A model generated the notes under the pieces. That model searched no databases. It worked only from the letters and a program-made list of their open reading frames with translations, and had not been told where the DNA came from. From an uncultured Dialister sp. (GTDB lineage Bacteria; Bacillota_C; Negativicutes; Veillonellales; Dialisteraceae): a DNA stretch of 64,000 bases. The stretch spans positions 1 through 64,000 of the forward strand of contig UPXR01000002.1 in the NCBI GenBank assembly GCA_900557365.1, written 5' to 3'. The position numbers and the translations under genes are program-made. Below are positions 17,214 through 25,750 of this stretch, one piece after another (the first letter of the stretch is position 1; each line of letters begins with the position of its first letter).

Positions 17214-18218
17214 ATGAAAAAATGGAAAAAATGGACAGCACTGGCTCTGGCAGGTCTCGTAATGGCCGGCACGTTTGCAGGCTGCGGGGATGAAAAGAAA
17301 CCGGCTTCGGGCAGCCAGCCGGCAGCAGGACAGACGCTGAAGATCAATTTCCCGACAGCCGGTGCATCGGGTGCTCTTTATGCAGTCGGAGCGGCAGTGA
17401 CCAATATGTGGTCCCAGAATGTTCCGGGCGTGCAGGCATCCAGCCAGGCATCGGCAGGGGGCATTGCCAATCTGAATATGGTGGCTGACGGAGAAGCACA
17501 GGTCTCCATCGCCATTGCGTCGAATGTTTACCAGTGCCTGAACGGAACCGATTCCTTCCAGGATCATCCCTATAAGGATCTGAAGGTCATCGGCGGGCTG
17601 TATCTGAATCCGAATCAGGTGGTGGCTTCCGCCAATTCGAATATCAATACCCTGGAAGACATCAAGGGCAAGCATTTTGCTGTAGCCTCTGCAGGCTCCT
17701 CTGTTTACAATGAAGCAGATGTTCATCTGACGGCGGCAGGCATGAAGTTCCCTGATGACATCCAGGCGGAATACATTTCCTTCGGCGATGCGGCAGATAT
17801 GCTGCAGAACGGCTCCATCGACGGGGCATGGATCATGTCCGGTGCGCCTGCTTCCGCGGTAACGCAGGCTCTGACCGGCGGTGCACATCTGGTGCCGATT
17901 TCCCCGGAGCTGATTGAAAAGCTGAAGGGACAGTATCCGTGGTACACCAGCTATACCATCAAGGCGGGAACCTATCCGAATCAGGATCAGGATGTCAATA
18001 CCTCTGCCATTAAGATGGTCATGTTCTGCCGGGGCGATCTGCCGGAGGATGTGGTTTACCAGCTGACGAAGACTCTGTGGGAACATATGGACGAACTGGG
18101 ACAGTCTCAGAAGAGTCTCCAGGGACTGACTGCGGAAAATGCGGTGAAGGATATCGCTGGTGTTCCGCTCCATCCCGGTGCAGAAAAGTATTATAAGGAA
18201 ATCGGCGTCCTGAAATAA
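17214..18218 (+). CDS. TAXI family TRAP transporter solute-binding lipoprotein
   Basis: 334 residues with a lipoprotein signal ending at Cys24 (FAGC). The mature part is a TAXI-family periplasmic binding protein: FPTAGASGALYAVGAA near the start of the fold and the GIANLNMVADGEAQVSIA segment are typical. It should deliver ligand to the fused permease encoded just upstream. TAXI ligands are often dicarboxylates or amino acids, and I cannot tell which. A TATAAT-like box lies at 17141-17146, so it can also be transcribed alone, which would give the usual excess of binding protein. A terminator follows at 18236. Confidence 0.92.
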   Translation: MKKWKKWTALALAGLVMAGTFAGCGDEKKPASGSQPAAGQTLKINFPTAGASGALYAVGAAVTNMWSQNVPGVQASSQASAGGIANLNMVADGEAQVSIAIASNVYQCLNGTDSFQDHPYKDLKVIGGLYLNPNQVVASANSNINTLEDIKGKHFAVASAGSSVYNEADVHLTAAGMKFPDDIQAEYISFGDAADMLQNGSIDGAWIMSGAPASAVTQALTGGAHLVPISPELIEKLKGQYPWYTSYTIKAGTYPNQDQDVNTSAIKMVMFCRGDLPEDVVYQLTKTLWEHMDELGQSQKSLQGLTAENAVKDIAGVPLHPGAEKYYKEIGVLK

Positions 18219-18235
18219 GACAGAAACAGGATGCG

Positions 18236-18280
18236 GCCCCGTGCGGAAAGCGGAAATCCGGCTTCCGCGCGGGGCTTTTT
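18236..18280 (+). terminator. Intrinsic terminator after TAXI gene
   Basis: GCCCCG pairs with CGGGGC, and TGCGGAA with TTCCGCG inside it, followed by five T. Confidence 0.9.
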
Positions 18281-18416
18281 GCATGGAAGAAATTTCCGCA
18301 GGCGCAGGACGGGAATGCTGCTTCCGGCGGCAGGCTTTTTCTCTGCCTTGCGGAATATGATAGAATAGCAGGAGTAAAAGATTCCAGAAAAGATTTACAG
18401 CATTTCGGAGGTTTTT

Positions 18417-18839
18417 ATGATTCATAAATTTCACGGAGAAAATAACCGCTGGGACGGCATTGAAGGCCAGGTATACAAGAATGATCCGGAGCTTTTTCGG
18501 GATGTGACGAAGTATGTTCTCTTTGACAATGATACGGATCTGCCGGTGCAGTTCCGGTATTTCCAGGTGGAAAAGGACGGCTACACCTCTCTGGAGCACC
18601 ATGCACACCGCCATGTGGTGGTGATTTTCCGGGGAAAGGGACACATTCTTCTGGGAGATACGGTCCGTGCGGTTTCCGAAGGGGACCTGATTACCATCGA
18701 TCCCTGGGAATGGCATCAGCTCCGTGCCGATGCGGGCGAGCTGCTTGGCTTCTTCTGCCTGGTGAAGCATGACCGGGACGTTCCGGTTTACCCCACGAAG
18801 GAAGAGCGGGAAGCACTGGCAAAAGCAAAGGAAGAATAA
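18417..18839 (+). CDS. Cupin domain protein
   Basis: 140 residues forming a single small beta-barrel (cupin_2). The metal-ligand pattern is visible: HHAHRH at about 61-66, the Gly-rich turn around 72-90 (FRGKGHILLGD), and the second-motif His in WEWHQL near 100. The protein could be an isomerase, a dioxygenase-like enzyme or a ligand sensor; sequence does not decide. TTCGGAGG gives the ribosome binding site. It has its own upstream region and a terminator downstream (18855), so it is monocistronic. Confidence 0.8.
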   Translation: MIHKFHGENNRWDGIEGQVYKNDPELFRDVTKYVLFDNDTDLPVQFRYFQVEKDGYTSLEHHAHRHVVVIFRGKGHILLGDTVRAVSEGDLITIDPWEWHQLRADAGELLGFFCLVKHDRDVPVYPTKEEREALAKAKEE

Positions 18840-18854
18840 AAACGGCAGGGAAAG

Positions 18855-18880
18855 GGAGTCGGATTTCCGGCTTCCTTTTT
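18855..18880 (+). terminator. Intrinsic terminator after cupin gene
   Basis: GGAGTCGG pairs with CCGGCTTCC (one G-T), loop ATTT, followed by five T. Confidence 0.8.
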
Positions 18881-18956
18881 GGATTCTCTTGAACAGGGGA
18901 GCCCTTTCGGGGTATGATAAATACAGCAAACTCGATGATTGAAGGAGGAAAAGAAA

Positions 18957-19943
18957 ATGGCAAATCGTACGGACGGAGATATTTATATTCCTTATGAGGA
19001 AAGAACGGGCAATGAATCCATTGTGTATTTTACCCGGGATCTTTCCGCAGCGGGCCTTCGGAAGGTCTATGAAAAGGTCAGCGCCAATCTGACCGGGAAA
19101 ATTGCGGTGAAGCTTCATACGGGCGAGCAGCACGGCCCGAATATCATTCCCCATGCCTGGGTGGAGGATCTGATGAAAGCGGATATCCCGCAGGGCACTA
19201 TCGTGGAAACGAATACCTATTATGACGGAGACCGCTACACCACGGAAAAACACAGAGAGACGCTGCAGGTTAACGGCTGGACTTTCTGCCCTGTGGATAT
19301 CATGGATGAAGACGGAACCTGCATGCTTCCGGTACACGGCGGCAAATGGTTTACGGAAATGTCCGTGGGCAGCCACATGGTGGGCTATGATTCCATGCTG
19401 GCGCTGACCCACTTCAAGGGACATGTTATGGGCGGCTTTGGCGGCTCCAACAAGAATCTGGGCATCGGCTGCGCGGACGGCCGGATCGGCAAGCGGTGGA
19501 TTCATACCCATGAAGGAGAAGGCCAGTGGTCCATCGATAAGGAAGAACTCATGGAAAAAATCACCGAATCCACCAAGGCGACCATTGATTTCTTCGGCAG
19601 ACGCATTTCCTATATCAATGTGATGAGAAATATGTCTGTTTCCTGTGACTGCGAAGGACTGGCGGCAGAGCCGGTCGTAACGCCGAACGTGGGCATTCTG
19701 GGTTCTCTGGATATTCTGGCAGTGGATCAGGCCTGCGTGGACTGCGTCTTTGCCATGACGGAGGAACAGCATCATGACCTGGTGGAACGGATGACCACCC
19801 GCCACGGTCTGCGCCAGCTCAGCTGCATGAAGGAAATGGGCATGGGCAACGACCGATATATCCTGATCGACCTGGACAACGGAGAAGTCCGTATTACGGC
19901 CAAAGATGCTGTCCGGGATGTAAAGCCCTTCACCGGTGAATGA
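18957..19943 (+). CDS. DUF362 domain protein, cytoplasmic paralogue
   Basis: 328 residues without signal peptide, homologous over its whole length to the DUF362 lipoprotein at 5549. Conserved patches include YFTRDLSAAGL, VKLHTGEQ, HFKGHVMGGFGG and SCDCEGLAAEP, the last with two closely spaced cysteines found in both paralogues. The biochemical role of the family is unknown. The start is ATG 18957 with GAAGGAGG 8 nt upstream; a TTG 18 nt earlier lies before the binding site. A HAD hydrolase gene starts within 2 nt of its stop, so the two are probably translationally coupled. Confidence 0.8.
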   Translation: MANRTDGDIYIPYEERTGNESIVYFTRDLSAAGLRKVYEKVSANLTGKIAVKLHTGEQHGPNIIPHAWVEDLMKADIPQGTIVETNTYYDGDRYTTEKHRETLQVNGWTFCPVDIMDEDGTCMLPVHGGKWFTEMSVGSHMVGYDSMLALTHFKGHVMGGFGGSNKNLGIGCADGRIGKRWIHTHEGEGQWSIDKEELMEKITESTKATIDFFGRRISYINVMRNMSVSCDCEGLAAEPVVTPNVGILGSLDILAVDQACVDCVFAMTEEQHHDLVERMTTRHGLRQLSCMKEMGMGNDRYILIDLDNGEVRITAKDAVRDVKPFTGE

Positions 19944-19944
19944 G

Positions 19945-20658
19945 ATGATTCCGAAAGAAGCCCAATACTGGATTTTTGATCTGGACGGTACGCTGCTGAC
20001 TTCCGTCGGAGTATGGAATGAAGTGGATCGGGAGCTGGTCAGGCGGATGTCCGGCCGGGAGGAGGACATGAAGGCCCTGCAGGCAAGGCGGGACCGCATC
20101 CTGGCGGAACAGGTGAATGAGAAGGACCCGTACCTGGCCTACTGCAGAATGCTCGGAGAAACCTTTCATTATGATGCGCCGCCGGAGGAAATCTTCCGTC
20201 TCCGCTACAGCATTGCACAGGAATTTCTCCGGGAGCGTGTGAAGTATAAGAAGGGTGTGCCGGAGCTGCTGAAAAGGCTGCGTGAATTGGGAAAGACTCT
20301 GATTATTGCTACGACCACCAAGCGGGCCAATGTGGATATTTACGGAAAGCAGAACCGGAATATCCGGGAGGCGGCAGAGATGCTTCCCTTTTTCGAACGG
20401 ATTTATACCAAGGAGGATGTGACCCGGCTGAAGCCTGATCCGGAGGTGTACCTGCGGGTGCAGAAGGATTTCGGGGCAGCGCCGGAGGAATGCGTTGTCT
20501 TTGAGGACTCCCTCATCGGCGTCCGTGCGGCCTATGCGGCGCATCTTCCCTGCTATGCCGTATATGATGAAAATTCGGAAGAGGATAAGGAGAAAATCCG
20601 GGCTCTTACCAAGGGATATTACCGGGATTTTCTGGAAGTATTGGATGAATTGAAATAA
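19945..20658 (+). CDS. HAD family phosphatase
   Basis: 237 residues, cytoplasmic, with all four haloacid dehalogenase motifs: FDLDGT (nucleophile Asp) near residue 10, TTTKR (Thr) near 124, KPDPE (Lys) near 163 and EDSLIGVRAA (acidic pair) near 184. The helical cap between motifs I and II suggests a small-molecule phosphatase of the phosphoglycolate/pyrophosphatase PpaX or beta-phosphoglucomutase-like group. ATG 19945 is the likely start; GTG 19936, which overlaps the previous gene's last codons, is an alternative. It is coupled to the DUF362 gene and ends at a terminator. Confidence 0.85.
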   Translation: MIPKEAQYWIFDLDGTLLTSVGVWNEVDRELVRRMSGREEDMKALQARRDRILAEQVNEKDPYLAYCRMLGETFHYDAPPEEIFRLRYSIAQEFLRERVKYKKGVPELLKRLRELGKTLIIATTTKRANVDIYGKQNRNIREAAEMLPFFERIYTKEDVTRLKPDPEVYLRVQKDFGAAPEECVVFEDSLIGVRAAYAAHLPCYAVYDENSEEDKEKIRALTKGYYRDFLEVLDELK

Positions 20659-20663
20659 AAGAA

Positions 20664-20725
20664 AAAGACTGCTCCGGAGGAAGCGCTCCCGTTCGGGAAC
20701 CGGCTTTGAAGGGCAGTCTTTTTTA
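20664..20725 (+). terminator. Intrinsic terminator after HAD gene
   Basis: AAAGACTGC pairs with GGCAGTCTTT around an internally paired loop, followed by a T-run. Confidence 0.85.
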
Positions 20726-20765
20726 TTTCTCCGGAAGTACGGCAGTTCCGGCAGAAAATAGAAAT

Positions 20766-20794
20766 TTGACGATTTTTTCAATCGATGATAGAAT
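20766..20794 (+). promoter_or_regulatory. Promoter of mntP riboswitch transcript
   Basis: TTGACG (20766-20771), 17-nt spacer, TAGAAT (20789-20794); RNA would start near 20801, just before the aptamer. Confidence 0.7.
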
Positions 20795-20800
20795 ACTAAA

Positions 20801-20917
20801 AATATTTCAGTGGGGGAGTAGCGGCCTTACGGTGGGGAAGCCAACATACCGGCATTTGCCTGGTTTTCCCGGAAACGCGAGACTCACGTGCATTTTTTGC
20901 GCGGAGAGTCTTTTTTA
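20801..20917 (+). promoter_or_regulatory. yybP-ykoY manganese riboswitch with terminator
   Basis: The two conserved loops of the class are present: GGGGGAGTAGC at 20812-20822 and GCCAACATACC at 20840-20850. They are separated by a short stem, as in manganese-sensing yybP-ykoY RNAs. The aptamer runs into a hairpin, GAGACTC with GAGAGTC(T), ending in six T at about 20917, which is the expression platform. Mn2+ binding should favour read-through into mntP, the exporter encoded next. Confidence 0.92.
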
Positions 20918-20941
20918 TTGCCTTCGCGGAAAGGAAACGGT

Positions 20942-21511
20942 ATGGGGCTTCTTTTTTTTCTGAACAATATCCTTCTCGGCGTCGGACTGGCTATGGATGC
21001 GTTTTCTGTTTCTCTTGCAAACGGTCTCCATGAGCCTTCCATGAAATGGGGGCGGATGTCCGTCATTGCCGGTGTTTTCGGCGGATTTCAGTTTCTGATG
21101 CCTCTGATTGGCTGGGCCTGTGTGACCCTTATCGTGGACAGCTTCCGGATGGTGCAGCCCTATATCCCCTGGGCGGCGCTGGTCCTGCTTCTTTTCCTCG
21201 GCGGCAGCATGGTCCGGGAAGGACTCCGGGGCGGGGAAGAGTGCACGGAAACCGCAGCGGATTTCAAAAGCCTCCTGCTCCAGGGCGTGGCAACCTCCCT
21301 GGATGCGCTGTCCGTAGGATTTACCATTGCCCATTACAATCTTGTCCAGGCTGTGGCGGGCACGGCCGTAATCGGGATTATGACCTATATAATCTGTATG
21401 GCAGGACTGGAAGCGGGAAAAATCTGGGGGATGAAGCTGGCCGGCAAGGCGGCGGTGCTCGGGGGGCTGATTCTGATCGGAATCGGACTGGAAATCTTCT
21501 TCCTTTCCTGA
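20942..21511 (+). CDS. mntP: Manganese efflux pump MntP
   Basis: 189 residues with six predicted membrane helices in two related halves, the MntP layout. Each half carries a membrane Asp in a conserved sequence: GLAMDAFSVSLANG near residue 14-27 and ATSLDALSVGF near 117-127. Mutation of these aspartates in known MntP abolishes Mn2+ export. The start is ATG 20942 with AAAGGAAA upstream; earlier in-frame codons lie inside the riboswitch terminator. The preceding manganese riboswitch makes the assignment nearly certain. Confidence 0.96.
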   Translation: MGLLFFLNNILLGVGLAMDAFSVSLANGLHEPSMKWGRMSVIAGVFGGFQFLMPLIGWACVTLIVDSFRMVQPYIPWAALVLLLFLGGSMVREGLRGGEECTETAADFKSLLLQGVATSLDALSVGFTIAHYNLVQAVAGTAVIGIMTYIICMAGLEAGKIWGMKLAGKAAVLGGLILIGIGLEIFFLS

Positions 21512-21627
21512 ATTTGACAGACTTTCTTTGCGGCGGAGAGTTTGTGCCTGATGCAAATCATTTCCGGTTCTTTCGTCAGTTGTAGTATAATGAAGAAAGT
21601 TGAACGGCGAAAGGATGGAAATGATCC

Positions 21628-22167
21628 ATGAAACGAATAGAGAAACAGAAGATTTACGAGCTGCCTTCCTTTTTGAATGCCGGTGCTGCGGCGGATTTCC
21701 TGTATACATTCCGGGATTCCTCCTCCGGGCTGGTTTTTGTCAGGGCGGAAGATGAGCAGTTTTCCCGGAATCTCCGCAGACTGGACAGCGATCTGCCGGA
21801 GATCCTGTCCAATGTTCTTCTGGAGTGTTACCGCGGCGGGGTGACCCGCTGCCGGGATATCATGAATCGCCTGGAAAAGACAGATCCGCTGCGTCTCCGC
21901 CTGCGCCATGCCTATGAAGTGAAGCTGAAGAAATTCCTTGCTGCTGCGGCGCTCGGGATTATGCCTGCATCCGGAGGAGAGGCGGAAAAGGACTGCGGCT
22001 GCATCATCCTGACGGAGAGCGGGAAAAAGCCGGTGGATCATCTGTACGGCCGCCATGCCTTCTGGAAATATCTGGCGGATCATACGCATTTTGTGATTTC
22101 TCCCTTCTGGGACAAGGCCGGCGCTTTTCTCCGGCTGCGGCTGTCTCTGAGCTTTGACGGCATTTGA
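21628..22167 (+). CDS. Hypothetical protein, 179 residues
   Basis: I do not recognise this protein. It is soluble, rich in Leu, Arg and acidic residues, with no signal peptide or membrane segment. Its parts are a short N-terminal region (ELPSFLNAGAAADFLYTF), a helical middle rich in Arg (about 45-100), and a C-terminal part with a CGC motif near residue 122-124 and aromatic residues (HAFWKYLADHTHF). A TATAAT-type box lies at 21584-21589, and GGCGAAAGG is a weak ribosome binding site. Its stop codon lies inside a terminator stem (22166), separating it from the phosphatase gene. Confidence 0.7.
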   Translation: MKRIEKQKIYELPSFLNAGAAADFLYTFRDSSSGLVFVRAEDEQFSRNLRRLDSDLPEILSNVLLECYRGGVTRCRDIMNRLEKTDPLRLRLRHAYEVKLKKFLAAAALGIMPASGGEAEKDCGCIILTESGKKPVDHLYGRHAFWKYLADHTHFVISPFWDKAGAFLRLRLSLSFDGI

Positions 22168-22195
22168 TTCCGAAAGATTTTTCGGAATCTTTTTT
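22166..22195 (+). terminator. Intrinsic terminator overlapping a stop codon
   Basis: GATTCCGAAA pairs with TTTCGGAATC, loop GATT, followed by six T. The stem begins within the TGA of the 179-residue gene. Confidence 0.9.
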
Positions 22196-22220
22196 GTATC
22201 ACAGAGGAAGGAACAGGAAA

Positions 22221-22871
22221 ATGAAAACAAGGATTTTGCTGCTCCGTCATGGGGAAACAGACTGGAATGCAGCGCATCGGATGCAGGGACGGCGGGATAT
22301 TCCGCTGAATGAAAGAGGACGGAAGCAGGCTTCCTGTGCGGCCGCTTTTCTGGCCGATATGACCATAGATGCAGTCTATGCAAGCCCTCTCTCCCGGGCT
22401 GCGGAAACGGCGGAAATTGTAAAGGGAAAACGGGATCTGCCCGTTATTCCGGAGGAAGGCATCCTGGAAATCGATCTGGGAAAATGGGACGGATGCACTC
22501 CGGAGGACATGGATGTAAAATTCCCCGGCTGGTATGATATCTGGCGGCAGTCTCCCGACAAAGCCATTCCGGAAGGCGGAGAGACCTTCCGGCAGGTGCA
22601 GGAAAGAGCCGTAGCGGCGATCCAACGGATTGCCGGAGAAAATCAGGGGAAAACCGTGCTGCTGGTATCTCATATGGGATGCATCACTTCCGCACTGATT
22701 TATTTTTCCGGGAAATCGCTGGATACACTCTGGAAAATTCCCATTGCGAACTGCGGCCTTTCCGTGCTTGAGGAGGAAGACGGACGATGGACGGTCTGCA
22801 GCTGGGGCAGGGCGGATTATATTCCGGAAGAATACAGGCCGAAGCATCTTTTCGGACGGATACGGGGATAG
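22221..22871 (+). CDS. Histidine phosphatase family protein (phosphoglycerate mutase-like)
   Basis: 216 residues. The LRHGETDWN motif at about residues 7-15 carries the phospho-accepting His, and SHMGC near 153 the second catalytic His; Arg/Glu positions of the clan (SPLSRAAETAE near 56-66) are present. Members act as cofactor-dependent phosphoglycerate mutases, alpha-ribazole phosphatases or broad phosphatases; the short length and lack of mutase insert favour a phosphatase. The start is ATG 22221, preceded by GAGGAAGGAA. It ends at a terminator near 22875. Confidence 0.88.
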   Translation: MKTRILLLRHGETDWNAAHRMQGRRDIPLNERGRKQASCAAAFLADMTIDAVYASPLSRAAETAEIVKGKRDLPVIPEEGILEIDLGKWDGCTPEDMDVKFPGWYDIWRQSPDKAIPEGGETFRQVQERAVAAIQRIAGENQGKTVLLVSHMGCITSALIYFSGKSLDTLWKIPIANCGLSVLEEEDGRWTVCSWGRADYIPEEYRPKHLFGRIRG

Positions 22872-22874
22872 AAA

Positions 22875-22897
22875 AGGGCAGGGATTCCTGCCTTTTT
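22875..22897 (+). terminator. Intrinsic terminator
   Basis: GGCAGG/CCTGCC with GATT loop and five T. Confidence 0.85.
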
Positions 22898-22968
22898 GTT
22901 TTCCCTTTTTCTCTTCCGGCCGTTATGCTAAAATAAGATATTCATACGATTTTATAAGGAGAATTTCT

Positions 22969-23442
22969 ATGTCATTTGAAAAGGTGAAGGAATATTTCGA
23001 CACCTTCGGCCTGGGAGACCGGTGCATCGATCTGGCGGAATCGTCGGCTACCGTAGAAGAAGCGGCAAAGGCTCTGGGCACGGAGGAAGCACGCATTGCC
23101 AAGACGATGTCTTTTCTGACGGAGGGCCCGCTGATTGTGGTGACGGCCGGGGATCAGAAGGTGGACAATCATAAATTCAAGGAGACCTTCCACAAGAAGG
23201 CAAAAATGATTCCGGGAGATCTGTGCGAAGCCTATATCGGGCATCGTCCGGGCGGGGTATGCCCGTTCTGTCTGCCGGACGGCGTGCCGGTGTACCTGGA
23301 TGTTTCCCTGCAGCGGTTCGATACGGTGTATCCTGCGGCGGGAACCGATCACAGTGCGGTGCGCCTTTCCGTGGAGGAGCTGGAAAAATATGCCCATTCT
23401 CTCGGATGGGTCGATGTATGCAAGAGCAAAGTGACAGGATGA
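22969..23442 (+). CDS. YbaK/EbsC family aminoacyl-tRNA deacylase
   Basis: 157 residues forming the single YbaK fold, which removes wrongly attached amino acids from tRNA. Family positions seen are the helical start with VEEAAKALGTEEARIAKTM, Lys-containing DQKVDNHKFKE near 65, and the GHRPGGVCPFCLP loop near 88-100 typical of the ProX/EbsC subgroup. The start is ATG 22969 with AAGGAGAA upstream; a longer frame would overlap the previous terminator. The aminotransferase gene follows after 7 nt, implying co-transcription. Confidence 0.88.
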   Translation: MSFEKVKEYFDTFGLGDRCIDLAESSATVEEAAKALGTEEARIAKTMSFLTEGPLIVVTAGDQKVDNHKFKETFHKKAKMIPGDLCEAYIGHRPGGVCPFCLPDGVPVYLDVSLQRFDTVYPAAGTDHSAVRLSVEELEKYAHSLGWVDVCKSKVTG

Positions 23443-23449
23443 GAAGCCT

Positions 23450-24598
23450 ATGATTTTTGAACAATTCGGTGTGGAAAGCTGGATGGACCGGTATGAGGAA
23501 AACGCAAAGTACAATATTACCGATACATGTGCCCGGCCCATGACGCTGGAGGAACTTTTCCGTCTGACGGGAGAAGACCCGGAGATTTTCTGGAACCGTT
23601 TCCTGCAGAGAGAACAGACCTACGGAACCATCCGGGGCAGCAAAGAGCTTCGTTCGGCCATTGCCGGGATGTACCGGACGGTGGACGAAGACGGCATTCT
23701 TCCCCAGCACGGGGCGACCGGAGCCAACCAGCATATCATTTATTCTCTGGTGCGGCCCGGCGACCGGGTGATCGCCTTTTCACCGAGCTACCAGCAGTTT
23801 TACTCTGCGCCCCGGGCAGTCGGCGCGCAGGTGACGGTGCTGAAGCTGCGGAAGGAAAACCGGTATATGCCCGACCTGGATGAGCTGCGGGAGGCGGCCC
23901 GATACGGCGTGCGGCTGATTGCTATGAATAATCCGAACAACCCCACCGGCTCGGTGATTCCCGATGAAATGATGAAGGAAATTGCCGATATTGCCGGGAC
24001 ATACGGGGCGTACATCCTTTGCGATGAGGTGTACAGCGGAGTCTCTGCGGACGGCATCCGGCCTGCATCATCCATTGCGGATCTGTATGAAAAGGGAATC
24101 GCTACGGGCTCCATGTCCAAGGCATTCAGCCTGGCAGGGCTCCGTCTGGGATGGATTGCTACCCGGAATAAGGCGGCGCTTTCCCAGTTCTGCCTGGTCC
24201 GGGATTATGATATCGTGAGCTGCAGTCTGTTCGATGAAGCGGCGGCAGCACTGGCCCTGCGCCACCGGGAAAAGATTCTGGAACGGAATCAGCGCATCCT
24301 GGAAAACAATCTGGAAATCCTGGATAACTGGGTGCAGGGAGAAAAGCAGGCGGATTATATACGGCCGCAGGCAGGCACCATGGCACTGGTTTATTATCAT
24401 CTGGATATTTCCTCCGAGGATTTCTGCCGGAGGATGTACTATGAGACAGGAGCCTTTGCGGTGCCGGGAGACTGCTTTGATGAGCCTCATTCCTTCCGTG
24501 TGGGATACGGCCATGATCCGGAGCTGCTGAAGACCGGTCTGGAAGCGGTATCGGCTTTCTTCCGGAAACTGGAAGCGGAAGGCGTGCAGGAAATCTGA
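23450..24598 (+). CDS. PLP-dependent aminotransferase class I/II
   Basis: 382 residues, cytoplasmic fold-type I enzyme. Visible landmarks are NNPNNPTGS near 162-170 (substrate carboxylate and cofactor Asn), CDEVYSGV near 191 (Asp binding the pyridine nitrogen), SMSKAFSLAGLRLGW near 223-237 (the Lys forming the Schiff base) and the C-terminal FRVGYG with the substrate-binding Arg. The exact amino acid is unknown. It starts 7 nt after the YbaK-type gene. The weak binding site (GAGAAGCC) suggests coupling. Confidence 0.88.
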   Translation: MIFEQFGVESWMDRYEENAKYNITDTCARPMTLEELFRLTGEDPEIFWNRFLQREQTYGTIRGSKELRSAIAGMYRTVDEDGILPQHGATGANQHIIYSLVRPGDRVIAFSPSYQQFYSAPRAVGAQVTVLKLRKENRYMPDLDELREAARYGVRLIAMNNPNNPTGSVIPDEMMKEIADIAGTYGAYILCDEVYSGVSADGIRPASSIADLYEKGIATGSMSKAFSLAGLRLGWIATRNKAALSQFCLVRDYDIVSCSLFDEAAAALALRHREKILERNQRILENNLEILDNWVQGEKQADYIRPQAGTMALVYYHLDISSEDFCRRMYYETGAFAVPGDCFDEPHSFRVGYGHDPELLKTGLEAVSAFFRKLEAEGVQEI

Positions 24599-24763
24599 TC
24601 GGGGCAATACCCGGCTGCTATCTATAAAAACGGCCGCAGGGCCGATGGGGGTACTTCATTCTTTGGAAAGATATTTTGTCCGGAAAAAGAAGGAAGCGCC
24701 CTTTTTTGTAAATTCGGAAAAATCTCCGATTGTTTTTCGCAGCGGAAAAGGAGCCGCTCTTTT

Positions 24764-25204
24764 ATGTCTGATTTATTTTTTTACTGGAGCCCGGTGCTGG
24801 CTGTGGTTTTTTCCGATGTGCTGTACCAGGTGTGCGCCCGGAAAATGTCGGAAGGGGAAAATCCTCTGGCGCCTCTTTTCGGGTCCTATGCAGCGGCAGC
24901 TCTTCTGTGCTTTTTCCTCTTTTTGACGGTTGTACCGGAAGCCCGGCTGTCTCTGTCTGTTTCCGGAATTTCTCCGATGGTCTTTTTTGTCGGTCCGGCC
25001 ATTGCGGGACTGGAAATCGGTTCTGTCTACATGTACAGGAACGGCTGGTCCATGAATGTGGGATTTACTCTTTTCACCGCTGCCACCGTAGTGGTGCTTT
25101 TCCTGATCGGAGCCGCATTCTACGGGGAATCCGTGACATTTCTCCGCCTGGCGGGAGCTGTTACGGCCATGGCCGGAATTTATCTGGTGGTGAATGAATC
25201 ATGA
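24764..25204 (+). CDS. Half-size EamA/SMR-like membrane protein A
   Basis: 146 residues with four predicted helices, the size of a small multidrug resistance protein and of one EamA half. The fourth helix region contains GAAFYGESVTFLRLAGAVTAMAGIYLV, the usual end of an EamA repeat. It overlaps the next gene by four bases (ATGA at 25201). The next protein has the same length and fold, and both contain an I(G/E)LExG(S/N)xYMYRxGW stretch. The pair therefore probably forms a heterodimeric transporter, but the substrate is unknown. AAAAGGAG gives the ribosome binding site. Confidence 0.8.
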   Translation: MSDLFFYWSPVLAVVFSDVLYQVCARKMSEGENPLAPLFGSYAAAALLCFFLFLTVVPEARLSLSVSGISPMVFFVGPAIAGLEIGSVYMYRNGWSMNVGFTLFTAATVVVLFLIGAAFYGESVTFLRLAGAVTAMAGIYLVVNES

Positions 25205-25644
25205 GAACAAACTGGAAGCTTTTCTGGCCTATGGTGCTGATCATTTCCTGCGGCGTCTTTTATCAGGTAGGGCTCAAGGAGGTCTCCCATGCCGTGCATC
25301 CCCTGCTGGTGCTTTGTCTGACCTACCTGTCTGCGGCGCTGACTGTACTGGTTCTGTGCATCGGGCAGATGGGGTATCGGGCAGGGAAGGCGCTCCTTCG
25401 TGTCTCTCTGCCGGCTCTGGGGATTTCGGCGGCCATCGTGGGCATTGAGCTGGGAAATATTTATATGTACCGTGCGGGATGGACTGTCAATTCCGCTTTC
25501 ATCGTAGCAAACGGGCTGATCGTCATTGCTCTTCTTGTACTGGGAGCGGCTGCCTACGGGGAAAAGATTTCCCTGCGGAAGATCCTGGGCATTCTTCTCA
25601 TCATGGCAGGGGTCGGACTGATTATCGGCTGGCCGGGAAACTAG
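25201..25644 (+). CDS. Half-size EamA/SMR-like membrane protein B
   Basis: 147 residues, four helices, homologous to the preceding 146-residue protein. Shared features are the DVLYQVxxR-like start (here GVFYQVGLKEVS), the internal ELGNIYMYRAGW and the terminal GAAAYGEKISLRKILGILLIMAGV. Its ATG overlaps the stop of protein A, so the two are translated in a fixed ratio. This is the pattern of paired SMR proteins that work as antiparallel heterodimers, which is inference here. Confidence 0.8.
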   Translation: MRTNWKLFWPMVLIISCGVFYQVGLKEVSHAVHPLLVLCLTYLSAALTVLVLCIGQMGYRAGKALLRVSLPALGISAAIVGIELGNIYMYRAGWTVNSAFIVANGLIVIALLVLGAAAYGEKISLRKILGILLIMAGVGLIIGWPGN

Positions 25645-25750
25645 AAACAGCGCAGAAATAAAAAAATACATAGAATACGTCTGAAAATTTCTGATATAAT
25701 GAATATATAAATATTTTGCAATATTTTTTATGCTGAAAGGAAGATGAGTT

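Noticed and set aside
17178..20099. A 973-codon open frame on the minus strand opposite the TAXI, cupin and DUF362 genes
   Set aside because: It is antisense to three well-supported genes with promoters and terminators, and its predicted protein has no domain logic. Such frames arise because the sense genes rarely use TTA, CTA and TCA codons.
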